Shown: positions 26,995 to 38,160, counted from the first letter of the stretch. The stretch: DNA of 64,000 nucleotides from Streptomyces yangpuensis (GCF_001005295.1 NZ_LBMK01000001.1:824485-888484); one strand, 5' to 3'. The notes: a model not told the origin generated them from the sequence alone. Program-made: numbers and translations.

Positions 26995-27051
26995 CAGCGG
27001 GGCCCAGGCTGTCCGGGGACCGCAGGCGGCCCGCAGCGGCTCGCCGGAGGG

Positions 27052-27528
27052 TCAGCTCGGCTGCTCGATGAGCTGCGCGATGTAGAGCGCCTCGCCCAGG
27101 GACTCGATGAGCTCCAGCTGGGTGTCGAGATAGTCGATGTGGTGCTCCTCGTCCTCCAGGATCTCCTCGAAGAGCCGGGCCGAGGTGATGTCGCCCTTCC
27201 CGCGCATGACCTCGATGCCGCGCTTGAGCCGGTCGATGGCCTCGACCTCGACCTGGCGGTCCGCCTGGAACATCTCGGTGATCGTCTGCCCGACGCGCAC
27301 GTGGAAGAGACGCTGGTAGTTCGGCAGACCGTCGAGCATCAGGATCCGCTCGGTGATCTTGTCCGCGTGCTTCATCTCGTCGATGGACTCTTCACGCGTG
27401 TACTTGGCGAGCTTGGTCCAGCCCTTGTTGTCCTGGATGCGGTAGTGCAGCCAGTACTGGTTGATGGCCGTCAGCTCGCCGGTCAGCTGCTCGTTCAGAA
27501 ACTCAAGGACCTCGGGGTCGCCCTGCAT
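27052..27528 (-). CDS. bfr: Bacterioferritin
   Basis: 158 residues forming the four-helix ferritin subunit. The ferroxidase ligands are all visible: E18, E51, H54, E94, E127 and H130. M52 is the residue that binds heme between paired subunits. Twenty-four subunits form a shell that oxidises and stores iron. GGAAGGAG precedes the ATG. No iron box is evident upstream, consistent with control opposite to bfd. The genes converge, so storage and release functions are adjacent. Confidence 0.96.
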   Translation of the reverse strand: MQGDPEVLEFLNEQLTGELTAINQYWLHYRIQDNKGWTKLAKYTREESIDEMKHADKITERILMLDGLPNYQRLFHVRVGQTITEMFQADRQVEVEAIDRLKRGIEVMRGKGDITSARLFEEILEDEEHHIDYLDTQLELIESLGEALYIAQLIEQPS

Positions 27529-27701
27529 CGCAGAGGCTCCTTCCAGGCAATGTCAGCTATGTGACGGGGCAGTTGCGCGCATCCTTGCACCGCCACTGGG
27601 GGCCGTCCAGTAAGTGCCTCCTTAGTGGGAGTTGCTGTGACTTGCCCGAATCGGCCCAGACCTGGTCATGACCACCCTGCCCAGTCTGTCACCATGGAGT
27701 C

Positions 27702-28334
27702 ATGGGTCAGCCGGAAAGCCGGGAATCTCCGGGAGCAGAGCAGCTGGAGCTTCCACCGGGGCAGAGGCTGCAGAAGGGCTGGCCCGTCACCCACTACGGT
27801 CCCGTGCCCAAGTTCAAGCCGGACCGCTGGGAGTTCCGCGTCTTCGGCGCGACCGCCGACGGCGACAAGCACTGCTGGAACCACGAGGAGTTCACGGCCC
27901 TGCCGTTCTCCACCGTCGTGGCGGACCTGCACTGCGTCACGAAGTTCAGCATGCAGGGCGCCGAGTGGGGCGGTGTGCTCGCCCGCGAAGTCCTCGCCCT
28001 GGCACCGCCCGCGCCGCAGGTCACGCACGTGATGGTGTGGGCCGAGTACGGCTTCAGCTCCAACCTGCGGCTGGCCGACTTCGCCTCCGACCGGACCGTT
28101 TTCGCCACCCACGAAGGCGGCGAACTGCTCACCGCCGAACACGGTTTCCCGGTCCGGCTCGTGGTCCCGCACCTGTACGCCTGGAAGGGCCCCAAGTGGG
28201 TCCGCGGCATCGAGTACATGACCGCCGACCGCCGCGGCTTCTGGGAGGAGCGCGGCTACCACAACATCGGCGACCCCTGGCGCGAGCAGCGCTACTCGTA
28301 CCAGGAGGAGCCGGGGGAGGGCCCCGAGCTCTAA
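27702..28334 (+). CDS. Sulfite-oxidase-like molybdopterin oxidoreductase (YuiH family)
   Basis: 210 residues, a single oxidoreductase molybdopterin-binding domain. C78 in DLHCVTKFS is at the position of the cysteine that ligates molybdenum in sulfite-oxidase relatives. There is no signal peptide and no heme or dimerisation domain, as usual for the short YuiH group, so it should be cytoplasmic. Substrate unknown. It is transcribed alone, divergent from bfr and convergent with nfo. Confidence 0.87.
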   Translation: MGQPESRESPGAEQLELPPGQRLQKGWPVTHYGPVPKFKPDRWEFRVFGATADGDKHCWNHEEFTALPFSTVVADLHCVTKFSMQGAEWGGVLAREVLALAPPAPQVTHVMVWAEYGFSSNLRLADFASDRTVFATHEGGELLTAEHGFPVRLVVPHLYAWKGPKWVRGIEYMTADRRGFWEERGYHNIGDPWREQRYSYQEEPGEGPEL

Positions 28335-28418
28335 GGCGTGTCCGCCAAGGCGTCTCCGCGGCGAGAGTCACCCGGACGGATGCAGGCGGACCGGCGCGCG
28401 GACCGGCGCCGACGGCGC

Positions 28419-28454
28419 GGGCCGCCGGCTGGGGCCGCCGGCTGGGGCCGCCGG
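28419..28454. repeat. 13-bp tandem repeat
   Basis: GGGCCGCCGGCTG occurs twice in perfect tandem with a third partial copy of 10 bases, ending at the nfo stop codon. It lies between convergent genes. The units can pair with each other as hairpins, so it may assist termination. Confidence 0.6.
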
Positions 28455-28455
28455 G

Positions 28456-29316
28456 TCACTGCGGGCCGCGCAGCTCCTTCAGCAGTGCCACGTCCGCCGC
28501 ATGGCCTTCCTTGCCGCCGGGCGTCTCGATGACCAGCGGAACGCCGTCCATCGCCGGGTGCGTGAACAGCTCGGCGAAGGCCTCCCGGCCGATGTGGCCC
28601 TGCCCGACGTTCGCGTGCCGGTCCTTGTGCGCGCCCACGCCCTCCTTGGAGTCGTTCGCGTGGACCAGCTTCAGCCGGCCCTCGCCCACGGTGTCCACCA
28701 GCAGGTCCAGCGTCACCTTCGTCCCGCCCGGCTCCGCCAGGTCGTGACCGGCCGCGAAGATGTGGCACGTGTCCAGGCAGACGCCCAGCTTCGGATGGTG
28801 GTCCAGCGCATCGAAGTACGGGCCGAAGTCCTCGGCGAGCGAGCACAGCGAGGAGCCCTGCCCGGCCGTCGACTCCAGTAGCAGGAACGGGTCGTCGTCA
28901 TGCGTCAGCTCGTCCAGCAGCGGCAGCATGTACTCGCTGATCTGCGCGTACGCCGCCTCCCGCGGGCGCCCGCCGGTCGCCGAGCCGGTGTGGACGACCA
29001 CCCCGAGCGCACCGATCCGCCGCGCCCGGCGCAGCGAGTGGCGCAGCGACTCCACCGACCTCTCCACCGTGGCGGCGGTGTGCGAGCCGAAGTTGATCAG
29101 GTACGGCGCGTGCACGTACGCCGGGATGTCCTCCCGCGCGCACTCCTCGCGGAACCGCTCGTCCTGTGCCGGATTGCCGACCGGGGTGGCCCAGCCGCGC
29201 GGATTGGCGACGAAGACCTGGACGGCCTCGGCGCCCATCTCCCGGGCGTACGTCAGCCCGACCGACGCCAGACCGCCCGCGACGGGAACGTGCCCGCCCA
29301 CCGGATTGCGTACCAC
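28456..29316 (-). CDS. nfo: Deoxyribonuclease IV (endonuclease IV)
   Basis: 286 residues with the TIM-barrel AP-endonuclease signatures: VHAPYLINFGS, LLLESTAGQG, LGVCLDTCHIFAAGHD, VHANDSK and the C-terminal VIETPGG, which carry the three-zinc ligands. It cuts DNA at abasic sites in base excision repair. The GTG start lies 6 bases after the stop of the PASTA kinase, so the two are in one operon; the functional link is unclear. Confidence 0.92.
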   Translation of the reverse strand: MVRNPVGGHVPVAGGLASVGLTYAREMGAEAVQVFVANPRGWATPVGNPAQDERFREECAREDIPAYVHAPYLINFGSHTAATVERSVESLRHSLRRARRIGALGVVVHTGSATGGRPREAAYAQISEYMLPLLDELTHDDDPFLLLESTAGQGSSLCSLAEDFGPYFDALDHHPKLGVCLDTCHIFAAGHDLAEPGGTKVTLDLLVDTVGEGRLKLVHANDSKEGVGAHKDRHANVGQGHIGREAFAELFTHPAMDGVPLVIETPGGKEGHAADVALLKELRGPQ

Positions 29317-29322
29317 GTGCGC

Positions 29323-31233
29323 TTACAGCCCCTTGATCCGGATGGTGATCGTCAGACCCTCGGCGGCGGTCTGCCCGCCCAGCACCGACTGCGCGTCCAC
29401 GGTCCTGCTGAAGGAGATCAGCGGGCGGTCCACCTTCACCTTGAAGCCCGCGGCCTCCAGGGTCTTGCGGGCCGTGTCCACGTCCTGGCCGACCACGTTC
29501 GGGACGGGGAGCTGGCGCGGGCCCTTCGACACGGTCAGCGTGACCGTGTCCCCGGCCGCCGCCTGGGTACCGGCGCCGATCGACTGGTTGGCGACCGTAC
29601 CGGGGTCGGAGGGCGCGTTGACCTGCTCGGGGGCCGTCGCCACCTTGAGGCCCAGCCCCTCCAGGGTGGCCTTCGCCTGCTCGAAGGGCAGACCCGTCAC
29701 CCCCGGCACCGGCACCGGCCGGCCCTTGCTGACGACGAACGCGACCGCCGTGTCGGGGGCCCGCTTCTCGCCGCCCGCCGGGTTGGTGCTGATCACCGAG
29801 CCCTGGGCGACGTCCTGGCTGAAGGCCTGGGTGACCATCCCGGGAGCCAGCCCGGTCCTTGCCAGCTCCTCCTTGGCCTCCTCCAGGGGCCTGCCCTTGA
29901 GGTTCGGCACGGACACGACCTCGGGGCCGCGGGAGATCGTGATCGTCACCGCGCCGTTGCCGCGGATCCGCCGGCCGCCCGCGGGGTCGGTGCTCATCAC
30001 CGTCCCGCGCTCGAAGGCGTCGCTGAACCTGCGGTCGACCCCCTTCACGCCGAGTCCGGCCTCGGACAACTGGGCGCGGGCCTGCTCCTCGGTCTTGCCG
30101 AGCAGGTTGGGGACCTTGGTGAACTGGCCGGAGTTGATGTACCAGACGCCCGTACCGATGCCCAGCGCCAGCAGCACGCCGACGACGACCAGCAGCATGC
30201 CGCGGCGCGGCCGCCCGGGGGCCGCGCGGCGCACGGGCGGGGCGGGCGGGTCCAGCGGGGGCGTCTCGAACCGGGAGGTGAGGTTCACCGGCTCCGCGGT
30301 CACCGGGCGCGGGATCACGCCGGTGCGGTCCTCGGCGGACGACCGCTCCACCGCGTACGCCTGCGGCGGTACGGCGTCCAGCTCGTCGGCGGTGAGTCCG
30401 GCGCGGGCCTCACGGGTGAGGCCGAGCAGGGCAGCCGCGTCGTAGGGGCGCAGTTCGGGGTTGCGGGCGGTGGCCGACGCCACGAGAGCGTCCAGACCGG
30501 CAGGCAGTCCGGGGACCGCGGCGGACGGCGGCGGGACGTCCTCGTGGAGGTGCTGGTAGAGCACCTGCGCGGGGGAGTCGCCGAGGTGGGGCTTGGAGCC
30601 GGTGAGCATCTCGTACAGGACAACACCGCAGGCGTAGACGTCCGCGCGGGTGTCGGCGATCCCGCTCTCGATCTGCTCGGGGGCCAGGTAGGAGACGGTG
30701 CCGAGGACCGAACCGGTGGTGTTGGTGACCGAGTCGACGGACCGGACCAGGCCGAAGTCGGCGACCTTGACCCGGCCGTCGTCGCCGATCAGGACGTTCT
30801 CGGGCTTCATGTCGCGGTGCACGAAGCCGGCCCGGTGGGCGGCGCCGAGGGCGGCGAGGACGGGTTCGAGGATGTCGAGGGCCGCCCGGGGCTGGAGCGC
30901 GCCGCGCTCGCGCAGCACGTCGCGCAGGGTGCAGCCGGATACGTACTCCATCGCCAGGTAGACATACGGCCCGTCCGTGCCCTGGTCGAACACGGCGACC
31001 ACGTTGGGGTGCGCGAGGCGCGCCACGGACTTCGCCTCGCGGATGAACCGGTCGACGAAGGCGGCGTCGGAGGCGAGCGCCGGATGCATCACCTTCAGGG
31101 CGAGGATCCGGTCCAGGCGGGTGTCGACGGCCCGGTAGACCGTGGCCATGCCGCCGGCCGCGATGCGGGCATCGATGCGGTAGCGGTCGTCGAGCACGCG
31201 CCCGACGAGCGGGTCTTCCAGGGTCGTATCCAC
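29323..31233 (-). CDS. pknL: PASTA-domain Ser/Thr protein kinase (PknL-like)
   Basis: 636 residues. The Hanks kinase domain (about 20-280) has K47 (ALKV), E66, the HRDMKPEN loop (D141, N146), DFG D159 and an activation loop with T172/T173. A Pro-rich linker leads to one membrane segment (about 345-367) and four PASTA domains (about 370-636) outside the cell, which in relatives bind muropeptides or lipid II. It should sense wall state and phosphorylate cytoplasmic targets. A TAGAAT -10 (31240-31245) ends 6 bases before the GTG, so the mRNA is probably leaderless. Its position matches mycobacterial pknL, whose substrate Rv2175c has a homolog at 35093. Confidence 0.92.
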   Translation of the reverse strand: MDTTLEDPLVGRVLDDRYRIDARIAAGGMATVYRAVDTRLDRILALKVMHPALASDAAFVDRFIREAKSVARLAHPNVVAVFDQGTDGPYVYLAMEYVSGCTLRDVLRERGALQPRAALDILEPVLAALGAAHRAGFVHRDMKPENVLIGDDGRVKVADFGLVRSVDSVTNTTGSVLGTVSYLAPEQIESGIADTRADVYACGVVLYEMLTGSKPHLGDSPAQVLYQHLHEDVPPPSAAVPGLPAGLDALVASATARNPELRPYDAAALLGLTREARAGLTADELDAVPPQAYAVERSSAEDRTGVIPRPVTAEPVNLTSRFETPPLDPPAPPVRRAAPGRPRRGMLLVVVGVLLALGIGTGVWYINSGQFTKVPNLLGKTEEQARAQLSEAGLGVKGVDRRFSDAFERGTVMSTDPAGGRRIRGNGAVTITISRGPEVVSVPNLKGRPLEEAKEELARTGLAPGMVTQAFSQDVAQGSVISTNPAGGEKRAPDTAVAFVVSKGRPVPVPGVTGLPFEQAKATLEGLGLKVATAPEQVNAPSDPGTVANQSIGAGTQAAAGDTVTLTVSKGPRQLPVPNVVGQDVDTARKTLEAAGFKVKVDRPLISFSRTVDAQSVLGGQTAAEGLTITIRIKGL

Positions 31234-31348
31234 CCGCCGATTCTACGAGCCGACGCCGGGACCCCGGCGGGGGCGGGTCGCCTTGCAGCGCAGCTGTGAC
31301 GTGGGGAGGGGGGCGGGGCAGGGCCCCACCCCCTCGTGGACCGGCGGC

Positions 31349-31378
31349 CCGAAGGCCTGTGACCAGCACCCTTCGGGG
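31349..31378 (-). terminator. Terminator of the thiOSG operon
   Basis: CCCGAAGG (31349-31356) pairs with CCTTCGGG (31371-31378) around a 14-base loop, 50 bases beyond the thiG stop and upstream of the kinase start. It separates the two minus-strand units. Confidence 0.6.
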
Positions 31379-31429
31379 CCGGAAGGCGCGCCGGGCCGGA
31401 GGCCGTCGGGACGTGCGCGGGCCGCCGGC

Positions 31430-33596
<2,167 letters not shown>

Positions 33597-33608
33597 GGGC
33601 GTCCAGCC

Positions 33609-33695
33609 CCTCCCTTCGCCGGCATGACCCGGATCAGGTTCGTACGGTCGGAGGCCGGCCAGCCTCCCTCTCAGCCCGGTGCGCCGGACTCCCGC
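33609..33695 (-). promoter_or_regulatory. TPP riboswitch (THI element)
   Basis: On the minus strand the conserved parts appear in order: the P1/P3 entry GCGGGAGTCC, GGGCTGAGAGG, a variable P3 arm (GCTGGCC/GGCC), then GAACCTGATCCGGGTCATGCC (split as GAACCTGAT and CCGGGTCATGCC). The 3-prime end runs into the ribosome site of thiO, so TPP binding should hide the site and shut down translation. Confidence 0.95.
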
Positions 33696-33753
33696 GATAG
33701 GTACGGTTGCCAGACTATCCCGGCCGTGGACGGCGGGTAAGGCGGCACCTGTT

Positions 33754-33770
33754 CCTGACGGAGCGTCAGG
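33754..33770. promoter_or_regulatory. 17-bp palindrome in promoter of ferredoxin reductase gene
   Basis: CCTGACG-GAG-CGTCAGG is a perfect inverted repeat lying 4 bases before the TAGGGT -10 element (33775-33780), i.e. where -35 to -10 spacing falls. The -10 ends 6 bases before the GTG start. Its form suits a TetR-type operator; no TetR gene is adjacent. Confidence 0.6.
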
Positions 33771-33786
33771 TGATTAGGGTGGCCGC

Positions 33787-35007
33787 GTGAGCGAGCAGAC
33801 GGAACACAATCAGCGCGGCATCGTGATCGCCGGCGCCGGAATGGCCGGGGTGCAGACCGCGGTCGCCCTGCGCGAGCAGGGCTTCACGGGCCCCGTGACC
33901 CTGCTGGGAGCCGAACCCCACCAGCCCTACGACCGCCCCCCGCTGTCCAAGGCGGTCCTGCTCGGCAAGGCCGAGGACTCCGCCTTCGACGTGGACTTCG
34001 AAGGCCTGGACATCGACCTCCGTCTCGGTACGGAGGTCACCGGACTGCGGGCCGCCGACCACGAGCTGGACACCGAGGCGGGACCGGTCCCGTACGGGGT
34101 CCTCGTGCTGGCGACCGGCGCGCAGCCGCTGACCCTCCCCGGCACCGAGGGCGTCCCCGGCGTCCACCTGCTGCGCACGCTGGACGACGCGGCACGGCTG
34201 CGCCCGGTCCTGACGGCCGCCTCCCGGATCGTGGTCGTCGGCGCGGGCTGGATCGGCGCCGAGTTCGCCACAGCCGCCCGGGAGGCCGGCTGCGCGGTGA
34301 CCGTCGTCGAGGCGGCCGACCGGGTGCTGGCGGGCGCCCTGCCCGCCGAGGTCACCGAGCCGATGGCGCGCTGGTACGGGCAGGCCGGCGCCGAACTGGT
34401 CACCGGCGCGAAGGTGGCCGCCGTGGAGGAGGGGCGGGTCCTGCTGACCGACGGCAGCGCGCTGCCCGCCGACGCGGTGGTCGTGGGGATCGGCGCGCGC
34501 CCCGCCACGGCATGGCTGGCCGGGTCCGGCGTGGAACGCGGAGCCGACGGCTCGGTCACCGCGGACGCCCACCTGCTGACCTCCCTGCCGGGGGTGTACG
34601 CGGTCGGCGACTGCGCCTCCTTCCCGTCCGGGCGCTACGGGGCGCGGCTGCTGGTCCACCACTGGGACAACGCCCTCCAGGGCCCGCGGACCGTCGCGGC
34701 GAACATCCTGGCCGGGGAACCCACCGCGGTCTACGACCCGGTGCCGTACTTCTGGTCCGAGCAGTTCGGGCGCTTCGTGCAGTACGCCGGCCACCACGGC
34801 GGGGCCGACACCCTGGTCCGGCGCGGCGACCCGGACGAGGAGACCTGGTCGGTGTGCTGGCTGCGCGGCGGCGCCCTGGTAGCGGTCCTCGCGGTCGGCC
34901 GCCCCCGCGACCTGGCGCAGGGCCGCAAGCTCATCGAGACCGGCGCCCCGATGGACCCGGCCCGGGTCGCCGACCCCGGCACCCCGCTGAAATCGGCCAC
35001 CGCGTAG
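33787..35007 (+). CDS. FAD-dependent ferredoxin reductase-like oxidoreductase
   Basis: 406 residues with FAD motif GAGMAG (about 17-22), NAD motif GAGWIGAEFA (about 154-163), the YAVGDCA block near residue 275 and a C-terminal reductase domain. This is the BphA4/putidaredoxin-reductase type that moves electrons from NADH to a ferredoxin, usually for a P450 or oxygenase. No ferredoxin or oxygenase is next to it, so its partner is elsewhere. The GTG start appears leaderless and the promoter carries a palindromic operator. Confidence 0.88.
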   Translation: MSEQTEHNQRGIVIAGAGMAGVQTAVALREQGFTGPVTLLGAEPHQPYDRPPLSKAVLLGKAEDSAFDVDFEGLDIDLRLGTEVTGLRAADHELDTEAGPVPYGVLVLATGAQPLTLPGTEGVPGVHLLRTLDDAARLRPVLTAASRIVVVGAGWIGAEFATAAREAGCAVTVVEAADRVLAGALPAEVTEPMARWYGQAGAELVTGAKVAAVEEGRVLLTDGSALPADAVVVGIGARPATAWLAGSGVERGADGSVTADAHLLTSLPGVYAVGDCASFPSGRYGARLLVHHWDNALQGPRTVAANILAGEPTAVYDPVPYFWSEQFGRFVQYAGHHGGADTLVRRGDPDEETWSVCWLRGGALVAVLAVGRPRDLAQGRKLIETGAPMDPARVADPGTPLKSATA

Positions 35008-35092
35008 CCCGGTGACCCGGGCGGTCCGGGCGGCGTGCCACGGACGGGCCGCCCGGCTACCGGCTGTCGGTGGGAGGTGGCAGGCTTGGACC

Positions 35093-35458
35093 GTGACCGA
35101 GATTGACGCAAAGATCGATTCCCTCGTCCCCGACTGGCTGTACCTCCCCGACATCGCGGAGATGCTGGACGTCGAGGTGACGCGGGTCCGCCAGATGGTC
35201 AAGGAGGGGCAGCTCATCGCCGTCCGCCGCGGCGAGAACCGGGCCCTGCAGGTTCCGGCGCCGTTCATCGACGGCGACAAGGTGGTCAAGGGCCTCGTCG
35301 GCCTCCTGACCGTCCTGCGCGACGACGGCTTCTCCGACGAGGAGATGCTGGAGTGGCTCTTCACCGCCGACCCGACCCTGCCGGGCACCCCCGCCCAGGC
35401 GCTGAGCGAGAATCGCGGCACGGAGGTGAAGCGCCGCGCTCAGGCGCTCGCCCTCTGA
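35093..35458 (+). CDS. Rv2175c-like winged-helix DNA-binding protein
   Basis: 121 residues. An N-terminal helix-turn-helix ([20 protein letters not shown], about 18-37) precedes a small wing and a C-terminal helical region. I recognise the family as that of M. tuberculosis Rv2175c, a DNA-binding protein whose activity is lost when PknL phosphorylates a threonine near its N-terminus. Here the N-terminus ([10 protein letters not shown]) keeps T2 as the only nearby threonine. The kinase homolog lies 4 kb away on the opposite strand. The GTG start has no ribosome site. Confidence 0.85.
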   Translation: MTEIDAKIDSLVPDWLYLPDIAEMLDVEVTRVRQMVKEGQLIAVRRGENRALQVPAPFIDGDKVVKGLVGLLTVLRDDGFSDEEMLEWLFTADPTLPGTPAQALSENRGTEVKRRAQALAL

Positions 35459-35534
35459 CCTGATCCGCAGTAGCTCCACCGCGGTGTACGGGCCCCGCGC
35501 CCGTACACCGCGGTCCATCACGGGGGGTACACCC

Positions 35535-36170
35535 ATGCAGCTGTCCGACGCCCGGCTCTACCTGTGCACGGACGCCCGCAAGCGCCAGGGTGACCTCCCC
35601 GAGTTCCTCGACGCCGTCCTGGCCGGGGGCGTGGACATCGTCCAGCTCCGCGACAAGGGCATGGAGGCGGGCGAGGAACTGGAACACCTCCAGGTGTTCG
35701 CCGACGCCGCGCGCCGCCACGGCCGGCTCCTCGCCGTGAACGACCGCGCCGACGTCGCCCACGCCATCGGCTCCGACGTCCTGCACCTCGGGCAGGGCGA
35801 CATCCCGGTCCCCGCAGCCCGCGCCATCCTCGGCGGTCAGGTGCTCATCGGCCGTTCCTGCCACGCCGAGGACGAGGTCGCCGCGGCCGCCGCCGAACCG
35901 GGCGTGGACTACTTCTGCACCGGACCCTGCTGGCCCACCCCCACCAAGCCCGGCCGCCACGCCCCCGGCCTGGAACTGGTTCGCTACGCGGCCTCCCTGG
36001 AACAGAACCGGCCCTGGTTCGCCATCGGCGGCATCGACGCCGGGAACCTGGACGAGGTGCTCGACGCCGGCGCCACCCGCGTCGTGGTGGTCCGCGCGAT
36101 CACCGAGGCCCCCGACCCCGGTGCGGCCGCCGCGGACCTCGCCAAGCGCGTCCGCGCCCGCCTCGGCTGA
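35535..36170 (+). CDS. thiE: Thiamin-phosphate synthase
   Basis: 211 residues in a TIM barrel. [34 protein letters not shown] and AIGGI are the family blocks binding pyrophosphate and the pyrimidine and thiazole phosphates. It joins them to thiamin phosphate. The tryptophan in PCWPT differs from the more common FPT loop. The ATG follows GGGGGGTA. It is on the opposite strand from thiOSG with no visible riboswitch, so it may be controlled separately. Confidence 0.93.
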   Translation: MQLSDARLYLCTDARKRQGDLPEFLDAVLAGGVDIVQLRDKGMEAGEELEHLQVFADAARRHGRLLAVNDRADVAHAIGSDVLHLGQGDIPVPAARAILGGQVLIGRSCHAEDEVAAAAAEPGVDYFCTGPCWPTPTKPGRHAPGLELVRYAASLEQNRPWFAIGGIDAGNLDEVLDAGATRVVVVRAITEAPDPGAAAADLAKRVRARLG

Positions 36171-36276
36171 GCCCCGGCCCGGCCCCCGACCCCCGCGCTG
36201 CACCCCTGCTCCACCCGTGGCATTCCGCGCCGCCATGGCCCGTACAGGCCCTTACCGGCCAGAGGTGAGGCCGCGG

Positions 36277-36298
36277 GTGTCCAAAAACGTGTCCAAAA
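36277..36298 (+). promoter_or_regulatory. Direct repeat ahead of metF
   Basis: GTGTCCAAAA occurs twice with a 12-base period (36277-36286 and 36289-36298), about 48 bases before the start codon. Two A-rich copies about one helical turn apart are unusual in this base composition and look like a site for a regulator binding one DNA face. A TAACCT -10 (36334-36339) lies downstream. Confidence 0.5.
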
Positions 36299-36345
36299 GG
36301 CGGACGCCACTTCGGGGAGCGCCGGGCCGCGTCTAACCTGCCCCC

Positions 36346-37260
36346 ATGGCCTCTGGTACCGCTTCCACCTGGTCGGACCGCGCACACACGGTCCGCGACC
36401 TCCTCGCGTCCGGGCGCTCGTACTCCTTCGAGTTCTGGGCCCCGAAGACCGAGAAGGGCGAACGCAACCTCTGGAACGCCCTGCGCCGGGTCGAGGCGGT
36501 ATCCCCGAGCTTCGTCTCCGTGACCTACGGAGCCGGCGGCTCCACCCGCGGCGGCACCGTCAAGGCCACCCAGGAGATCGCCGCGGACACCACGCTGACC
36601 CCGGTCGCGCACCTCACCGCCGTGGACCACTCCATCGCCGAGCTGCGCCACGTCATCGGCCAGTTCGCCGACGCCGGCATCCGCAACATGCTCGCCCTGC
36701 GCGGCGATCCGCCGGGCGACCCGATGGCCGACTGGGTGCCGCACCCCGAGGGCGTGCACTACGCCGCCGACCTGGTGCGGCTGCTCAAGGAGTCCGGGGA
36801 CTTCTGCGTCGGCGTCGCGGCCTTCCCCGAGATGCACCCGCGCTCGACGGACTGGGATACGGACATCCGGCACTTCGTGGACAAGTGCCGCGCCGGCGCC
36901 GACTATGCGATCACCCAGATGTTCTTCGATCCGGAGAATTATCTGCGGCTGCGCGACAGCGTCGAGAAGGCCGGCTGCGAGACCCCGATCATCCCCGAGG
37001 TCATGCCTGTTGTGGGTATCAAGCAGCTCGACCGACTGCCCCAGCTGAGCACCGCGGTCTTCCCCTCGGATGTGAAAGACCGCATGCTCGCGGTCAAGGA
37101 CGACCCGGCCGCTGTACGCTCCATTGGCATCGAGTTCGCCACGGAGTTCTGCGCGCGGCTGCTGTCCGAAGGTGTACCGGGACTGCACTTCATCACGCTG
37201 AACAATTCCACGGCGACTCTCGAGATCTACGAGAACCTGGGCCTGCACCAGCGGGCCTGA
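36346..37260 (+). CDS. metF: Methylenetetrahydrofolate reductase
   Basis: 304 residues, a TIM-barrel flavoprotein. [13 protein letters not shown] carries the catalytic Glu, followed by [23 protein letters not shown] and IPEVMPV. It reduces 5,10-methylene-THF to 5-methyl-THF for methionine synthesis. The ATG lies 6 bases after the TAACCT -10 box and has no ribosome site, so a leaderless mRNA is likely. Confidence 0.95.
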   Translation: MASGTASTWSDRAHTVRDLLASGRSYSFEFWAPKTEKGERNLWNALRRVEAVSPSFVSVTYGAGGSTRGGTVKATQEIAADTTLTPVAHLTAVDHSIAELRHVIGQFADAGIRNMLALRGDPPGDPMADWVPHPEGVHYAADLVRLLKESGDFCVGVAAFPEMHPRSTDWDTDIRHFVDKCRAGADYAITQMFFDPENYLRLRDSVEKAGCETPIIPEVMPVVGIKQLDRLPQLSTAVFPSDVKDRMLAVKDDPAAVRSIGIEFATEFCARLLSEGVPGLHFITLNNSTATLEIYENLGLHQRA

Positions 37261-37302
37261 CCGGCCGTACCCGTGTGACGGCCGTACCGAGAGGGGCCTT
37301 GC

Positions 37303-38160
37303 ATGGGTATGACGGTCCTCTACATCGCGTTCGGAATCGTCGCGTTGTGGCTGCTTGCCGAGGTACTGATGCAGTACAAGGCCCGGCTTCGCTGGCGCCT
37401 GCTCGCCTTCGCCGGCTTCCTCGGCGTGGTCGCCGGGGTGATACTGCCCTCGGTGCCGGTCATCGGCGCCGGTGCCGCCGCGTTCGCCGTGGGCCAGACC
37501 CTGGTGACGCTCTCCTTCCGCAAGGGTTTCGTCGCCGGCTGGGCACTGCGCCGCGGCGGGGAGCCCGTACGGAAGGCGGGACGCCGCCGGTCCGGGACCG
37601 CGACGGCAGAGCCGGCGCTCCAGGTCACCGCCCTGGAGTACGACGACGTGGACGGGGCCCCGGACGAGCGGCGGCCGTCGCGGGCCGCGGCCGAGGAGGT
37701 CTACAGCCCGGAGCCGGTGCCCGAGGACACCGGGTCCTACGGGATACAGAGCTTCTCCACGCCTGCCCCGGAGGCCGGCCAGACCGCGGCCTTCGCCTCG
37801 CCGTTCACCACCGCCGAGCAGGACGCCCACCAGTACGCGGCGTACTACGACCCGCAGAACCAGGGCGGTTACGACTACTCCGGCGGCTATCCGACGGGCG
37901 ACCAGCAGCAGGTCTACGCCGCCTACTCGGACCCGTACATCGGCACCGGCGGCGGCGTCGTCCCGCCCCAGCCCTACGACTACACCCCGTACGCCGACTA
38001 CGGGCAGCAGCAGTACGCCACGGACACCCCGCCCGGCGGCGTCTGGGTCCCGCAGCAGCGGTCCACCGAGGGCGGCCAGCCCTACCCGGCGGACGGGCAG
38101 GGCGAGCCTCCGCAGCAGTACCCCTACCAGCAGGGCGGATACGAGCAGTACCGCTACTGA
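37303..38160 (+). CDS. Membrane protein with Tyr/Gln/Gly-rich tail
   Basis: 285 residues. Two to three hydrophobic segments (about 4-22, 31-50, 50-68) are followed by a basic patch (RKAGRRRSG) and a 180-residue disordered tail. The last 130 residues are rich in Tyr, Gln, Gly and Pro, with many YxxY and QQY units, ending QYRY. No enzyme motif is seen. Such tails can drive phase separation or be phosphorylated on tyrosine; here that is inference only. It follows metF by 42 bases with GAGAGGGG before the ATG. Confidence 0.78.
   Translation: MGMTVLYIAFGIVALWLLAEVLMQYKARLRWRLLAFAGFLGVVAGVILPSVPVIGAGAAAFAVGQTLVTLSFRKGFVAGWALRRGGEPVRKAGRRRSGTATAEPALQVTALEYDDVDGAPDERRPSRAAAEEVYSPEPVPEDTGSYGIQSFSTPAPEAGQTAAFASPFTTAEQDAHQYAAYYDPQNQGGYDYSGGYPTGDQQQVYAAYSDPYIGTGGGVVPPQPYDYTPYADYGQQQYATDTPPGGVWVPQQRSTEGGQPYPADGQGEPPQQYPYQQGGYEQYRY

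Noticed and set aside
28900..31299. Long plus-strand open frame (about 800 codons) opposite the PASTA kinase
   Set aside because: It is antisense to a complete kinase with all catalytic residues; its translation is low-complexity His/Arg/Val/Gly without motifs, typical of shadow frames in GC-rich DNA.
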